From: Ochrovirga pacifica
GTDB taxonomy: Bacteria > Bacteroidota > Bacteroidia > Flavobacteriales > Flavobacteriaceae
Direction of reading: 5' to 3'
NCBI RefSeq assembly: GCF_000220525.1
Contig: NZ_AFPK01000035.1
Span: forward strand, 1 to 64,000
Length of the DNA stretch: 64,000 bases
The notes below the pieces were generated by a model that saw only the letters and a program-made list of their open reading frames with translations, did not search any database and was not told the origin of the DNA. Made by a program: the position numbers and the translations under genes. This document shows positions 34,889-43,221 of this stretch, piece by piece (position 1 is the stretch's first letter; every line of letters begins with the position of its first letter).

Positions 34889-36691
34889 TTATTTTTTGAT
34901 GTAAACGTAGTAAGCTACATTGGTTTCCCCTTTGTCATCAATAAAATTAGCGTTGAATTGCGTTCTGCCTTTAGGAAGTTGTACTTTAAAAGTAGCGGCT
35001 TTAGCATTATCTTTAATAGGGATGGTAATAACTTTGTTGTCTCCCCATTGAATTTGTGCTTTTTGGTAGTGTAAGTTTTTCCCCATAGGAATTTCATTGT
35101 CTAAACCAGGTACTTCTGCTTTGGTAATTGCTGGTACTTCTTGGTTGATTAAATAGTTGGACTCTACAGGATATCTGTGTAAAGAAATGGTGTATTCTGC
35201 TGCTTCGGTTACATCAATACTCCAGTGACCAATACCTTTTACTCCGTTTCGGATATAGATTTGATTCCATGGATACTTACCAGATGTTGCATGGATGTCA
35301 TGAGCGGTTAGTGTTACAGGATTTTCTTCTTTTAATCCTACTTTGATATACACTTCTTCATCAAATTTTACAGAAACACGCTTCCACCATTGGTTGTAAA
35401 AGTCTTTCATTTTTGCAACTTGCTCAGGGTGTTGCTCTGCTACATTGTTTTTTTGACCTTTGTCGTTTTCTATATTATACAATTCTTTTCCGTTTACCAG
35501 TCTCCATTTGTTTTGCATTACCGAAGATTTTCTCCACTTTTCAGGATGTTGTATTCTTTGTGAATCGGTTACCAACATACGATCCCAAGAAGTAGCTGGG
35601 TTTTTAAAAAGAGGTACCAAGCTTTTCCCTGCTAAAGGCAAGTGGTTTTTAGGAAGTGGAATGTTACACAATTCTGACAAAGTAGGTAAAATGTCTAAGT
35701 TTGCAGTCATTTCGTTGATATCTGCACCCCCAGTTAGTTTTCCGTTTTTCCAGTGAATAAAAAAAGGAACTCTATGTCCACCTTCGTATTCACTTCCTTT
35801 ATGACCTCTCATTCCAGCATTGTAACCTAGCTCTTTTCCTTTTTTAAAAGCATGACCTGCCGAAGTTCCGTTGTCGGTCATAAAAATTAGAATGGTATTG
35901 TCTGTAATTTTTAACTCTTCTAAAACTTGTCTAAGTTTTCCAAAATTGTCATCAATATTGCTAATCATTCCAAAAAAACGTTTTTGATGTTCGGTTAACT
36001 CCTCATCCTTGTACTTATTGTAATACTCCAAAGGTACATTGTAGGGTCCGTGTGGTGCGTTAGGAGCTAAATAACAAAAAAAAGGTTGGTCTTTGTTTTC
36101 TTTGATGAATTGAATGGTCTCATCAAAAAAGACATCGGTACAATATCCTTGGTACTTAGTAGGTACTCCATTTTTAAAATAAGTATCGTTAAAATAAGTG
36201 TTTCCCCAGTAGTCTGGAGTTTGTCCTACACCACCACCACCATGCATTACGGTATGTTGAAAGCCTCTGTTTTCTGGTTTAAAATCATGATTGTCTCCCA
36301 AATGCCATTTACCAAAGCCACCAGTAACATATCCGTTTTCGCTAAACATATCGGCTAGGGTTTTTTCTTCTTCTCTAAGCAAGGACCATCCTCCTACAGT
36401 GTGCCAAACTCCCACTTCGTTTGCGTACCTTCCAGTCATTAATCCCGAACGGGTAGGAGCACAAGTAGGCCCAACATGAAAGTCTGTTAAACGGTAACTA
36501 TCGTTATGAAATTGATCGATATTAGGAGTTTGAATGACTTTGTTACCCAAAGCTCCAACATCTCCATACCCTTGATCGTCGGTAATGACTAAAATGACAT
36601 TGGGTTTTTTAGAGTTTTTGTTGTTGTCGTTGGCATTGCCACAAGCAACAGTCAACAGTACAAATGCTAGAAAGTATAATGACTTTTTCAT
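34889..36691 (-). CDS. Arylsulfatase-type sulfatase (S1 family, lipoprotein)
   Basis: The 600-residue protein has lipobox TVAC (Cys17) and formylglycine motif CAPTR (Cys77, in VGPTCAPTRSGLMTGRY). The metal-site ITDDQGYGDVGALGN and the later FMTDNGTSAGHAF are classic for arylsulfatases of the A type. The C-terminal 130 residues (about 470-600) are an extra beta-rich domain of the kind found on many Bacteroidota S1 enzymes. It is the first gene of the sulfatase-GH2-sulfatase operon and is divergent from the cbb3 oxidase operon. The sugar position it desulfates cannot be inferred reliably. Confidence 0.93.
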   Translation of the reverse strand: MKKSLYFLAFVLLTVACGNANDNNKNSKKPNVILVITDDQGYGDVGALGNKVIQTPNIDQFHNDSYRLTDFHVGPTCAPTRSGLMTGRYANEVGVWHTVGGWSLLREEEKTLADMFSENGYVTGGFGKWHLGDNHDFKPENRGFQHTVMHGGGGVGQTPDYWGNTYFNDTYFKNGVPTKYQGYCTDVFFDETIQFIKENKDQPFFCYLAPNAPHGPYNVPLEYYNKYKDEELTEHQKRFFGMISNIDDNFGKLRQVLEELKITDNTILIFMTDNGTSAGHAFKKGKELGYNAGMRGHKGSEYEGGHRVPFFIHWKNGKLTGGADINEMTANLDILPTLSELCNIPLPKNHLPLAGKSLVPLFKNPATSWDRMLVTDSQRIQHPEKWRKSSVMQNKWRLVNGKELYNIENDKGQKNNVAEQHPEQVAKMKDFYNQWWKRVSVKFDEEVYIKVGLKEENPVTLTAHDIHATSGKYPWNQIYIRNGVKGIGHWSIDVTEAAEYTISLHRYPVESNYLINQEVPAITKAEVPGLDNEIPMGKNLHYQKAQIQWGDNKVITIPIKDNAKAATFKVQLPKGRTQFNANFIDDKGETNVAYYVYIKK

Positions 36692-36708
36692 GTATGTTAT
36701 TACGTTAT

Positions 36709-36742
36709 TAAATCTACGTAAAAGTCATAAAAATATATCAAG
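36709..36742 (-). promoter_or_regulatory. Candidate promoter of the sulfatase-GH2-sulfatase operon
   Basis: On the minus strand a TTG (in CCTTGATA) is followed after 22 nt by TAGATTTA (36716-36709), a 7-of-8 match to TAnnTTTG. The leader would be about 11 nt. The -7 match is imperfect. Confidence 0.4.
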
Positions 36743-36750
36743 GAAAAAAC

Positions 36751-36782
36751 TACATATGATTTTATGCTTGTAACATATGATT
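36751..36782 (-). promoter_or_regulatory. Tandem 21-bp direct repeat operator (sulfatase-GH2 operon)
   Basis: The 10-mer AATCATATGT occurs twice on the minus strand (36782-36773 and 36761-36752), exactly 21 bp apart and 61-91 nt before the ATG at 36691. The core differs by one base from the ATCATTTGTA copies upstream of the other sulfatase gene. This fits an AraC/HTCS-type activator on two successive faces of the helix. Confidence 0.6.
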
Positions 36783-36945
36783 CAGTTTAAAGAACACATG
36801 TCTTTAAGCGTATGCAAGATGTCGCTCTAACACTTTGATAAAGAATGAACAATAAAAGGCTATAGAGATTTTAGATATCTATGATTACTAGACAAACCTA
36901 CTTATTTTGTAGACAGCACAAATTATTAAAGGCAATTTTTAAACT

Positions 36946-36959
36946 ATGATAATCGTCAT
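36946..36959 (+). promoter_or_regulatory. Crp/Fnr-type palindrome upstream of the cco operon
   Basis: ATGATAATCGTCAT contains TGA-N6-TCA, the half-site spacing of Crp/Fnr family operators. Its centre lies about 43 bp before the transcript start expected from the downstream -7 element, the position at which FNR activates class II promoters. cbb3 oxidase operons are classical FNR/FixK targets. Confidence 0.5.
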
Positions 36960-36962
36960 TTT

Positions 36963-36989
36963 TTGACTTTGTACTTCCCTTTACTTTTG
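36963..36989 (+). promoter_or_regulatory. Promoter of the cbb3 oxidase operon
   Basis: TTG at 36963-36965 and a perfect TAnnTTTG element, TACTTTTG at 36982-36989, are separated by 16 nt, slightly shorter than usual for flavobacteria. The transcript would start near 36996, giving a leader of about 11 nt before ccoS. Confidence 0.55.
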
Positions 36990-37006
36990 TCTCAAACAAC
37001 AATAGT

Positions 37007-37198
37007 ATGGGGGTTATTTATATTCTAATTTTTGTGAGTCTTTTTGTAGCTCTTATTTTTTTAGCGGTCTTTTTTTGGGCGGTAAAAAAAGGACAGTTTG
37101 AAGATGATGAAACTCCTGCCATGCGAATTTTATTCACTGAAAAAATGAATAAAACATCTATTGTAACAAAAACTAATACACAATTATTGAAACATTAA
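37007..37198 (+). CDS. ccoS: cbb3 oxidase assembly protein CcoS
   Basis: The 63-residue protein has one N-terminal membrane helix (VIYILIFVSLFVALIFLAVF) followed by the CcoS signature FWAVKKGQFEDDETPAMRIL. CcoS is needed for cofactor insertion into cbb3 oxidase. It is the first gene of the operon and ends 3 nt before ccoNO. In many flavobacteria the copper ATPase ccoI precedes it; here the divergent sulfatase operon takes that place. Confidence 0.93.
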   Translation: MGVIYILIFVSLFVALIFLAVFFWAVKKGQFEDDETPAMRILFTEKMNKTSIVTKTNTQLLKH

Positions 37199-37201
37199 TT
37201 T

Positions 37202-39373
37202 ATGGAAAAACAACAATTTTATTACGACAATAAGATCGTAAAGAAATTTATGTACGCAACAATGTTCTGGGGGATTATAGGAATGACCGTAGGACTATTG
37301 TTAGCTTTTATGTTTATGTTTCCAGAACTCACTAAAGGAATTTCTTGGTTAAGTTTTGGACGTTTAAGACCCTTACATACCAATGCAGTAATTTTTGCTT
37401 TTGTTGGAAATGCCATTTATGCAGGAGTCTATTATTCTATGCAACGTTTGCTAAAGGCTAGAATGTTTAGTGATGTGTTGAGTAAAATAAATTTCTGGGG
37501 CTGGCAAGCCATTATTGTAGCTGCAGCTATTACATTGCCTTTGGGAATTACTACTAGCAAAGAGTATGCAGAGCTAGAATGGCCTATAGACATAGCTATT
37601 GCTTTGGTATGGGTAGTATTTGGTATAAACATGATTGGAACTATTTTAAAACGTAGAGAACGTCATTTGTATGTAGCTATTTGGTTTTATTTAGGAACTT
37701 TTGTAACCGTAGCAGTATTGCATATTTTTAATAGTTTAGAACTGCCTATATCTTTTACTAAAAGCTATTCGGTGTATGCAGGTGTACAAGATGCCTTGGT
37801 GCAATGGTGGTATGGACACAATGCAGTAGCTTTTTTCTTAACCACACCTTTTTTAGGATTAATGTACTATTTTGTGCCCAAGGCTGCTAACCGACCAGTG
37901 TATTCTTATCGTTTGTCTATTGTACACTTTTGGTCATTGATTTTTATTTATATCTGGGCAGGGCCTCATCACTTATTGTACACTGCATTACCAGATTGGG
38001 CTCAGAATTTAGGAGTTGCTTTTTCTGTTATGTTGATAGCACCATCATGGGGGGGGATGATTAATGGATTGTTAACACTTAGAGGAGCTTGGGACAAAGT
38101 AAGAACCGACCCCGTTTTAAAATTTATGGTAGTAGCCATTACAGGATATGGTATGGCAACGTTTGAAGGCCCTATGTTGTCGTTAAAAAGCATTAATGCT
38201 ATTGCCCATTTTTCAGATTGGATTATAGCTCACGTCCACGTAGGTGCTTTGGCATGGAACGGATTCTTGACTTTTGGAATGATTTACTGGTTGGTTCCTG
38301 TCTTGTTCAAAACAAAATTACATTCTGTAAAACTAGCCAATACGCACTTTTGGTTAGGAACTCTAGGGATTTTATTGTACGCATTTCCAATGTATGTAGC
38401 AGGGTTTACTCAGGCTTCTATGTGGAAACAGTTTAATCCTGATGGAACATTGGTTTACGGAAACTTTTTAGAAACTGTAACACAAATCATTCCCATGTAT
38501 TGGATGCGTGCTATAGGTGGTACATTGTACATTTCTGGAGCTATTGTGATGTTGTTTAACATTGGTGCAACAGTTAAAAAAGGAAGTGCTGTTGAAGATG
38601 ATTTGGCCGAAGCAGCTCCTTTGCAACGTATCAAAAAAGGAAGAATGTTAGGAGAAACTTGGCATCAACATTTAGAACGCAAACCTGTACAATTAACCAT
38701 TTTTGCAACCATTGCTATATTGATAGGGGGAGTTGTACAAATAGTTCCTACGTTAATGGTAGAGTCTAACATACCGACCATTAGTAGTGTAAAACCCTAT
38801 ACACCTTTAGAGTTAGAAGGACGTGATTTGTATATTAGAGAAGGATGTGTAAGTTGTCACTCACAAATGGTTCGTCCGTTTCGATCGGAAGTAGAGCGTT
38901 ACGGAGAGTATTCTAAAGCAGGAGAATTTGTATACGATCATCCTTTTTTATGGGGGTCTAAAAGAACAGGTCCCGATTTGCATCGCGTAGGAATGAAATA
39001 CAACGATAGTTGGCACTTTAACCACATGCTAGATCCACAAAGTACTTCTCCTGGTTCTATTATGCCCCCTTATCCTTGGTTGCTAAAAAATCAATTAGAC
39101 AAGAGTCAGACTGAAGATAAAATGCATGGAATGATAGCTTTAGGAGTACCGTATACAGAATACGAAATAGATCGTGCACAAGAGAGTATGAAAGTACAAG
39201 CACTTCAGATAGCCGAAAATCTAAAACAAGATCCTTCGTTTGTAGATAGTTATTTAACAGCACAAGCTGCAGCCAAAGCAAAAGGAGAGTTGTTTGTACC
39301 TATAGAAGAAAGAGAAATTGTAGCGTTAATTGCCTACTTACAAAGATTAGGAACCGATATAAAAACTCACTAA
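37202..39373 (+). CDS. ccoN: cbb3-type cytochrome c oxidase, fused subunits I and II (CcoNO)
   Basis: Catalytic core of the high-affinity terminal oxidase. Residues about 15-470 are CcoN with a dozen membrane helices. Candidate metal/haem ligands are His59 (LRPLHTN), His206 (YGHNAVAFF), His256/His257 (PHHLLY) and His344/His346 (AHVHVGAL). Residues about 495-723 are CcoO with one membrane helix and the haem-c motif CVSCH at 549-553, followed by SQMVRPF. The N-O fusion is the normal Bacteroidota form. It reduces oxygen to water at low oxygen and pumps protons. Confidence 0.96.
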   Translation: MEKQQFYYDNKIVKKFMYATMFWGIIGMTVGLLLAFMFMFPELTKGISWLSFGRLRPLHTNAVIFAFVGNAIYAGVYYSMQRLLKARMFSDVLSKINFWGWQAIIVAAAITLPLGITTSKEYAELEWPIDIAIALVWVVFGINMIGTILKRRERHLYVAIWFYLGTFVTVAVLHIFNSLELPISFTKSYSVYAGVQDALVQWWYGHNAVAFFLTTPFLGLMYYFVPKAANRPVYSYRLSIVHFWSLIFIYIWAGPHHLLYTALPDWAQNLGVAFSVMLIAPSWGGMINGLLTLRGAWDKVRTDPVLKFMVVAITGYGMATFEGPMLSLKSINAIAHFSDWIIAHVHVGALAWNGFLTFGMIYWLVPVLFKTKLHSVKLANTHFWLGTLGILLYAFPMYVAGFTQASMWKQFNPDGTLVYGNFLETVTQIIPMYWMRAIGGTLYISGAIVMLFNIGATVKKGSAVEDDLAEAAPLQRIKKGRMLGETWHQHLERKPVQLTIFATIAILIGGVVQIVPTLMVESNIPTISSVKPYTPLELEGRDLYIREGCVSCHSQMVRPFRSEVERYGEYSKAGEFVYDHPFLWGSKRTGPDLHRVGMKYNDSWHFNHMLDPQSTSPGSIMPPYPWLLKNQLDKSQTEDKMHGMIALGVPYTEYEIDRAQESMKVQALQIAENLKQDPSFVDSYLTAQAAAKAKGELFVPIEEREIVALIAYLQRLGTDIKTH

Positions 39374-39374
39374 G

Positions 39375-39539
39375 ATGCTAAAATTTATCAAAAACCATAT
39401 GGTAACCATTGATGGAATTTCTATTTATCCCATCGTATCACTGTCTATTTTCTTTGTGTTTTTTGCCTTGTTGTTTTTCTGGGTATACAAAGCCAAAAAG
39501 GATTATCTAAACAAAGTAAGCAACTTACCATTTGAATAA
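39375..39539 (+). CDS. CcoQ-like small membrane subunit
   Basis: A 54-residue ORF starts with ATG 1 nt after the ccoNO stop and ends 11 nt before ccoP. It has one membrane helix (IYPIVSLSIFFVFFALLFFW) followed by a basic tail VYKAKKDYLNKV. Position, size and topology match CcoQ/FixQ-type accessory subunits that stabilise the oxidase complex. Confidence 0.8.
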   Translation: MLKFIKNHMVTIDGISIYPIVSLSIFFVFFALLFFWVYKAKKDYLNKVSNLPFE

Positions 39540-39550
39540 ACTAAGAAATT

Positions 39551-40411
39551 ATGAAACAAAATAATAAACAAATAGTGGCCTTTGTTGTACTAAGCATTCT
39601 TGTAGGAATCTTGCTAGAACTTGCCTTTCCATCAGGCAATGGATACAAAGCTTTGTTATCGTTAAAAATTACCTTGTATTTGCTGTTGATGGGAGTTTTT
39701 TTCAGCATTCGATTTGTAGTGGCAAAAATGAATAATTTGTATTTGTCTTTGTCCTCGGAAGAAGAAAAAAAAGCGTATCACCAAAAGAAAGAAGCTAGTA
39801 AAATTGATTGGTCAGACTGGAAGTCTATTTCTCGTGCTTTGACCAAAGCAAAACCCATAGAAGAGGAAGGAGACATTGCTATGGATCACGATTTTGACGG
39901 AATTAGAGAGTTGGACAACAATTTGCCACCATGGTGGTTGTATGGATTTTACTTTACCATTGCTTTTGCTGTTATTTACATGGTTAAATATCATGTCTTT
40001 GATGGTAAAAATCAACAAGAAGAATACTTAACAGAGGTTCGTATTGCGAAAGCAGAGATTGCAGCATATCAAGCCACTCAAAAAAAAGTTGATTTAACAG
40101 CTTTGGCTACAGGAGATAATGCTGAAGGGAAAAAGTTGTTTAAAAAGAATTGTGCCGTTTGTCATGCCGTTGATGGAGGAGGGAAAATAGGACCCAACTT
40201 AACAGATGCCTACTGGATTTTAGGAGGAGGAATTGAAAATGTTTACAAAACCATTGCCGAAGGAGGAAGACCAGGAAAGGGAATGGTAGCATGGAAAAAC
40301 AGTTTCAACCCTCAAAAGCTACAACAATTGGCAGCGTATGTTATTAGTTTGCAAGGAACCAACCCCAAAGCTCCTAAAGAACCACAAGGGGAATTGCATA
40401 AAGAAAATTAA
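39551..40411 (+). CDS. ccoP: cbb3-type cytochrome c oxidase subunit III (CcoP), single haem
   Basis: The 286-residue protein has two N-terminal helices (about 8-26 and 36-57). The CcoP N-terminal domain motif DFDGIRELDNNLPPWWLYGF (about 114-133) comes next, with a helix following. A periplasmic cytochrome domain has only one CxxCH (CAVCH, 201-205) and a distal Met in GKGMVAW. Proteobacterial CcoP usually has two haems, so the electron entry route is shorter here. It is co-transcribed with ccoNO. Confidence 0.94.
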   Translation: MKQNNKQIVAFVVLSILVGILLELAFPSGNGYKALLSLKITLYLLLMGVFFSIRFVVAKMNNLYLSLSSEEEKKAYHQKKEASKIDWSDWKSISRALTKAKPIEEEGDIAMDHDFDGIRELDNNLPPWWLYGFYFTIAFAVIYMVKYHVFDGKNQQEEYLTEVRIAKAEIAAYQATQKKVDLTALATGDNAEGKKLFKKNCAVCHAVDGGGKIGPNLTDAYWILGGGIENVYKTIAEGGRPGKGMVAWKNSFNPQKLQQLAAYVISLQGTNPKAPKEPQGELHKEN

Positions 40412-40435
40412 ACGTATATAAGTAGTTGTTTTTGT

Positions 40436-41863
40436 ATGGATGCAGATAACAAACAAGTTTTTAGAGATTCTATTGCTACAATAGATCAAGAAGGAAAACG
40501 CTCGTGGATTTATCCTAAAAAACCAAAGGGGAGGTTTTATAGGTATAGAACTTGGGTAAGTGTTGTGTTGTTGATTTTTTTGTTATCTGCTCCTTTTATT
40601 AAGGTAGATGGAAACCAACTCTTTTTAATCAACGTTATAGAACGTAAGTTTCATGTATTTGGTTTTCCTTTTTGGCCTCAAGACTTTTATCTTTTGGTAA
40701 TTTCTATGCTTATAGGAGTTGTATTTATAACCTTATTTACGGTTATTTATGGGCGTGTATTTTGCGGATGGATTTGTCCACAAACTATTTTTTTAGAAAT
40801 GGTTTTCCGAAAAATAGATTATTGGATTGAAGGTGATCGTGGGTCACAAAAAAGATTGGCTAAGCAAGACTGGAATGCAGAGAAAATAAGAAAAAGACTG
40901 GTAAAGCACATTTTGTATTTGTTGATTTCTTTTGTGATATCCAATGTGTTTTTGGCCTATGTTATTGGAAGTGATTCGCTACTTAGAATTGTACAAGAGC
41001 CTATTTCTAAAAACTTTGGAGGTTTTGTAAGTATCTGGATTTTTACTGGGGTGTTTTATTTTGTATTTTCTTGGTTTAGAGAACAAGTGTGTATTATTGC
41101 TTGTCCGTATGGACGTTTGCAGGGAGTTTTGTTAGATCAAAAGTCGATTGTTGTTGCTTACGATTATCTGCGAGGGGAAGGAGAGAAAGGAAGGGCTAAG
41201 TTTAGAAAAAACGAAGATAGAGCCGAAAAAGGCAAAGGAGCTTGTATTGATTGTGATCAGTGTGTTGAGGTATGCCCCACGGGAATTGATATTAGAAATG
41301 GTACACAGTTAGAGTGTGTAAATTGTACTGCCTGTATGGATGCTTGCGATTTTATGATGGAAAAAACTAAGCAACCAAAAGGGTTGATCCGTTATGCATC
41401 TGAAGAGAATATTGCACAAAACAAACCATCTAAGTTTACTTTAAGAATGAAAGCCTACACTGCAATTTTATCCGTTTTGGTAATTGTTCTTTTCGGTTTA
41501 CTAACCGTAAGAAGTGCTGTACAGGCCAATTTTTTTAGAGTGCCAGGGGAGCTGTATCAAGTAAAAGAAAACCATAACATAAGCAATATATATACCTACA
41601 AGCTTGTAAATAAGACCAACAAAGAAGCCGATTCTCTTTATTTTAAATTGCTATCTCATCCTGGTGGAGTGATTCAATGGGTAGGCACATCGCATATTCA
41701 TTTGGCTTCTCAAGCTATTTTTGAAGGAACTGTGTTTATAGAAATTCCAACAAAAGATTTAGAAGATAGTAAAGAAACTATAGAGATAGGTGTTTTTTCT
41801 AAGGAAGGAACCCAAATAACAAACACCAAAACCAACTTTTTAAGTCCCAACAACAATTGGTAA
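40436..41863 (+). CDS. ccoG: cbb3 oxidase accessory protein CcoG (ferredoxin-type)
   Basis: The 475-residue membrane protein has about five helices and two ferredoxin-like cysteine clusters, CIDCDQCVEVCP and CVNCTACMDACD (about 274-304). Earlier cysteine-containing FCGWICPQT and CIIACPYGR belong to the conserved N-terminal NapH-like part. A C-terminal immunoglobulin-like domain (FixG_C) follows from about 365. CcoG is a cupric reductase-type factor for oxidase assembly. It lies 25 nt downstream of ccoP. Confidence 0.95.
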   Translation: MDADNKQVFRDSIATIDQEGKRSWIYPKKPKGRFYRYRTWVSVVLLIFLLSAPFIKVDGNQLFLINVIERKFHVFGFPFWPQDFYLLVISMLIGVVFITLFTVIYGRVFCGWICPQTIFLEMVFRKIDYWIEGDRGSQKRLAKQDWNAEKIRKRLVKHILYLLISFVISNVFLAYVIGSDSLLRIVQEPISKNFGGFVSIWIFTGVFYFVFSWFREQVCIIACPYGRLQGVLLDQKSIVVAYDYLRGEGEKGRAKFRKNEDRAEKGKGACIDCDQCVEVCPTGIDIRNGTQLECVNCTACMDACDFMMEKTKQPKGLIRYASEENIAQNKPSKFTLRMKAYTAILSVLVIVLFGLLTVRSAVQANFFRVPGELYQVKENHNISNIYTYKLVNKTNKEADSLYFKLLSHPGGVIQWVGTSHIHLASQAIFEGTVFIEIPTKDLEDSKETIEIGVFSKEGTQITNTKTNFLSPNNNW

Positions 41864-41908
41864 TACTTTTACTTATGTTTAGGGAAAACATCAACATAAA
41901 AAAAACAT

Positions 41909-42355
41909 ATGAAATTAAACTGGGGAACATACATAGTTATTACATTTATTGTGTTTATTAGCTTTATCTTGTACTTTGTGGTAAAGACTTTTACACAAAA
42001 ACAATACGATTACGATTTGGTTACAGAATCGTATTATGAAGAAGAACTCAACTTTCAGCAAACTATAGATTATGCAAAAAATACCAAAGAGTTGTTTGAA
42101 AAAGTACAACTGTTGCAAGAAGGAACTACTTGGGTTGCTAAATTTCCAAAACAATTAAAAGGACACGTGGTAGGAGAAATTCAGTTTTACAGACCTTCTA
42201 ACGACCTTTTGGATTTTGTTACCAAAGCAAATAACTACCGTGTAGAAATTCCTTCGACATCTCTTGTGCCAGGTAGATGGAATGCAATTATTACTTGGTA
42301 TTACAGCCAAGAACCCGAAATGAAATTTTATCAAAAAGAAGAATTTTATTACTAA
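41909..42355 (+). CDS. ccoH: FixH/CcoH family protein
   Basis: The 148-residue protein has one N-terminal membrane anchor (WGTYIVITFIVFISFILYFV) and an extracytoplasmic beta domain with KQYDYDLVTESYYEEELNFQ and a C-terminal VPGRWNAIITWYYSQEPE, both typical of flavobacterial FixH. It assists oxidase assembly. Its stop overlaps the start of the TauE/SafE gene (TAATG). Confidence 0.92.
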   Translation: MKLNWGTYIVITFIVFISFILYFVVKTFTQKQYDYDLVTESYYEEELNFQQTIDYAKNTKELFEKVQLLQEGTTWVAKFPKQLKGHVVGEIQFYRPSNDLLDFVTKANNYRVEIPSTSLVPGRWNAIITWYYSQEPEMKFYQKEEFYY

Positions 42356-43056
42356 TGCTTGTCACTGCTTTTATTTTTGGATTGCTAAGTAGCTTACATT
42401 GTGTAGGAATGTGTGGCCCTATTGCTTTTGCATTGCCAGTGCATAAAGGTACTGCTTCACAAAAATGGTGTAAAATACTTTATTATCATTTGGGTAGGTT
42501 AACTATCTACGCTGTTATTGGACTAATTTTTGGAATGTTTGGAAGAGCTTTTGCTATGGCAGGTTTGCAACAAACATTATCTATAGCAGCTGGTGGTTTT
42601 TTGATTTTTGTGGCGTTATTTTATAAAAAGATTTGGAACCGATTGGAACGTAATAGGCCTAACGGATTGTTAAAGGTGTTTAGAAAAGTATACCAAAATT
42701 TGGCACAATCTACTGCAAGTATACATTTTTATAGTTTAGGTTTAATTAATGGTTTGTTGCCATGCGGAACACTGTACATGGCTTTAATAGGAGCTATTGC
42801 TTTGGGATCTTTAACAAAAGGAGCTTTGTATATGTTTGTTTTTGGTTTAGGAACCGTCCCTTTAATGGTGTTGTTAATGACAGTAAAATTGTTTAGTACT
42901 TTGGCTTATAAAAAATACTATGCTACGTTTGTTCCTGTAATGCTATTTACTTTAGGAGCTCTTTTTATTCTAAGAGGGATGGGCTTGGGAATAGCTTTTG
43001 TGTCTCCTGCACTAAATAGTTTACAAGTGCAGTTTGTTCCTGTGGGCTGTCATTAA
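42355..43056 (+). CDS. TauE/SafE (COG2836) family membrane protein of the cco operon
   Basis: The 233-residue protein has about six membrane helices and the motif LHCVGMCGPIAFALP near the N-terminus; a second NGLLPCGTLYMAL motif is in the centre. The paired Cys motifs are known from the COG2836 proteins found at the end of cbb3 operons. They probably act in copper handling or oxidase maturation rather than sulfite export. The ATG at 42355, overlapping the ccoH stop, was preferred to an upstream in-frame codon inside ccoH. Confidence 0.88.
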   Translation: MLVTAFIFGLLSSLHCVGMCGPIAFALPVHKGTASQKWCKILYYHLGRLTIYAVIGLIFGMFGRAFAMAGLQQTLSIAAGGFLIFVALFYKKIWNRLERNRPNGLLKVFRKVYQNLAQSTASIHFYSLGLINGLLPCGTLYMALIGAIALGSLTKGALYMFVFGLGTVPLMVLLMTVKLFSTLAYKKYYATFVPVMLFTLGALFILRGMGLGIAFVSPALNSLQVQFVPVGCH

Positions 43057-43221
43057 AAACTAACGAACATTTGTTGTTTTATTGACAAGATTCATCAACC
43101 TAGATTTGATTGTTTTTTAGACTAAAAAAACGTTTAAAATTCTTGTGCTTTTTTGGTACTACTGTTTGTTAGAATTGTTATTATTGCTTTGTTATTCTCA
43201 ATAAAACAAATCAACAACTAT

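Larger units (their letters stand above)
36692..37006. other. Divergent regulatory region between the saccharolytic operon and cbb3 operon
   Basis: The 315 nt hold the tandem repeat and promoter for the minus-strand sulfatase operon (36709-36783) and the FNR-like palindrome with promoter for the plus-strand cco operon (36946-36989). No ORF of note lies here, and there is no remnant of a ccoI copper ATPase. Confidence 0.65.

Noticed and set aside
34915-36773. Several ORFs of 60-98 codons antisense to the sulfatase genes
   Set aside because: They are shadows of a strongly coding opposite strand, with no start context or family resemblance.
42277-42354. Longer start for the TauE/SafE protein inside ccoH
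   Set aside because: The extension is an out-of-frame reading of ccoH; the TAATG overlap gives a natural start at 42355.
43153-43221. N-terminal extension of sucC
   Set aside because: The canonical SucC N-terminus (MNLHEYQGK) begins at 43222, and the upstream stretch looks like leader sequence.
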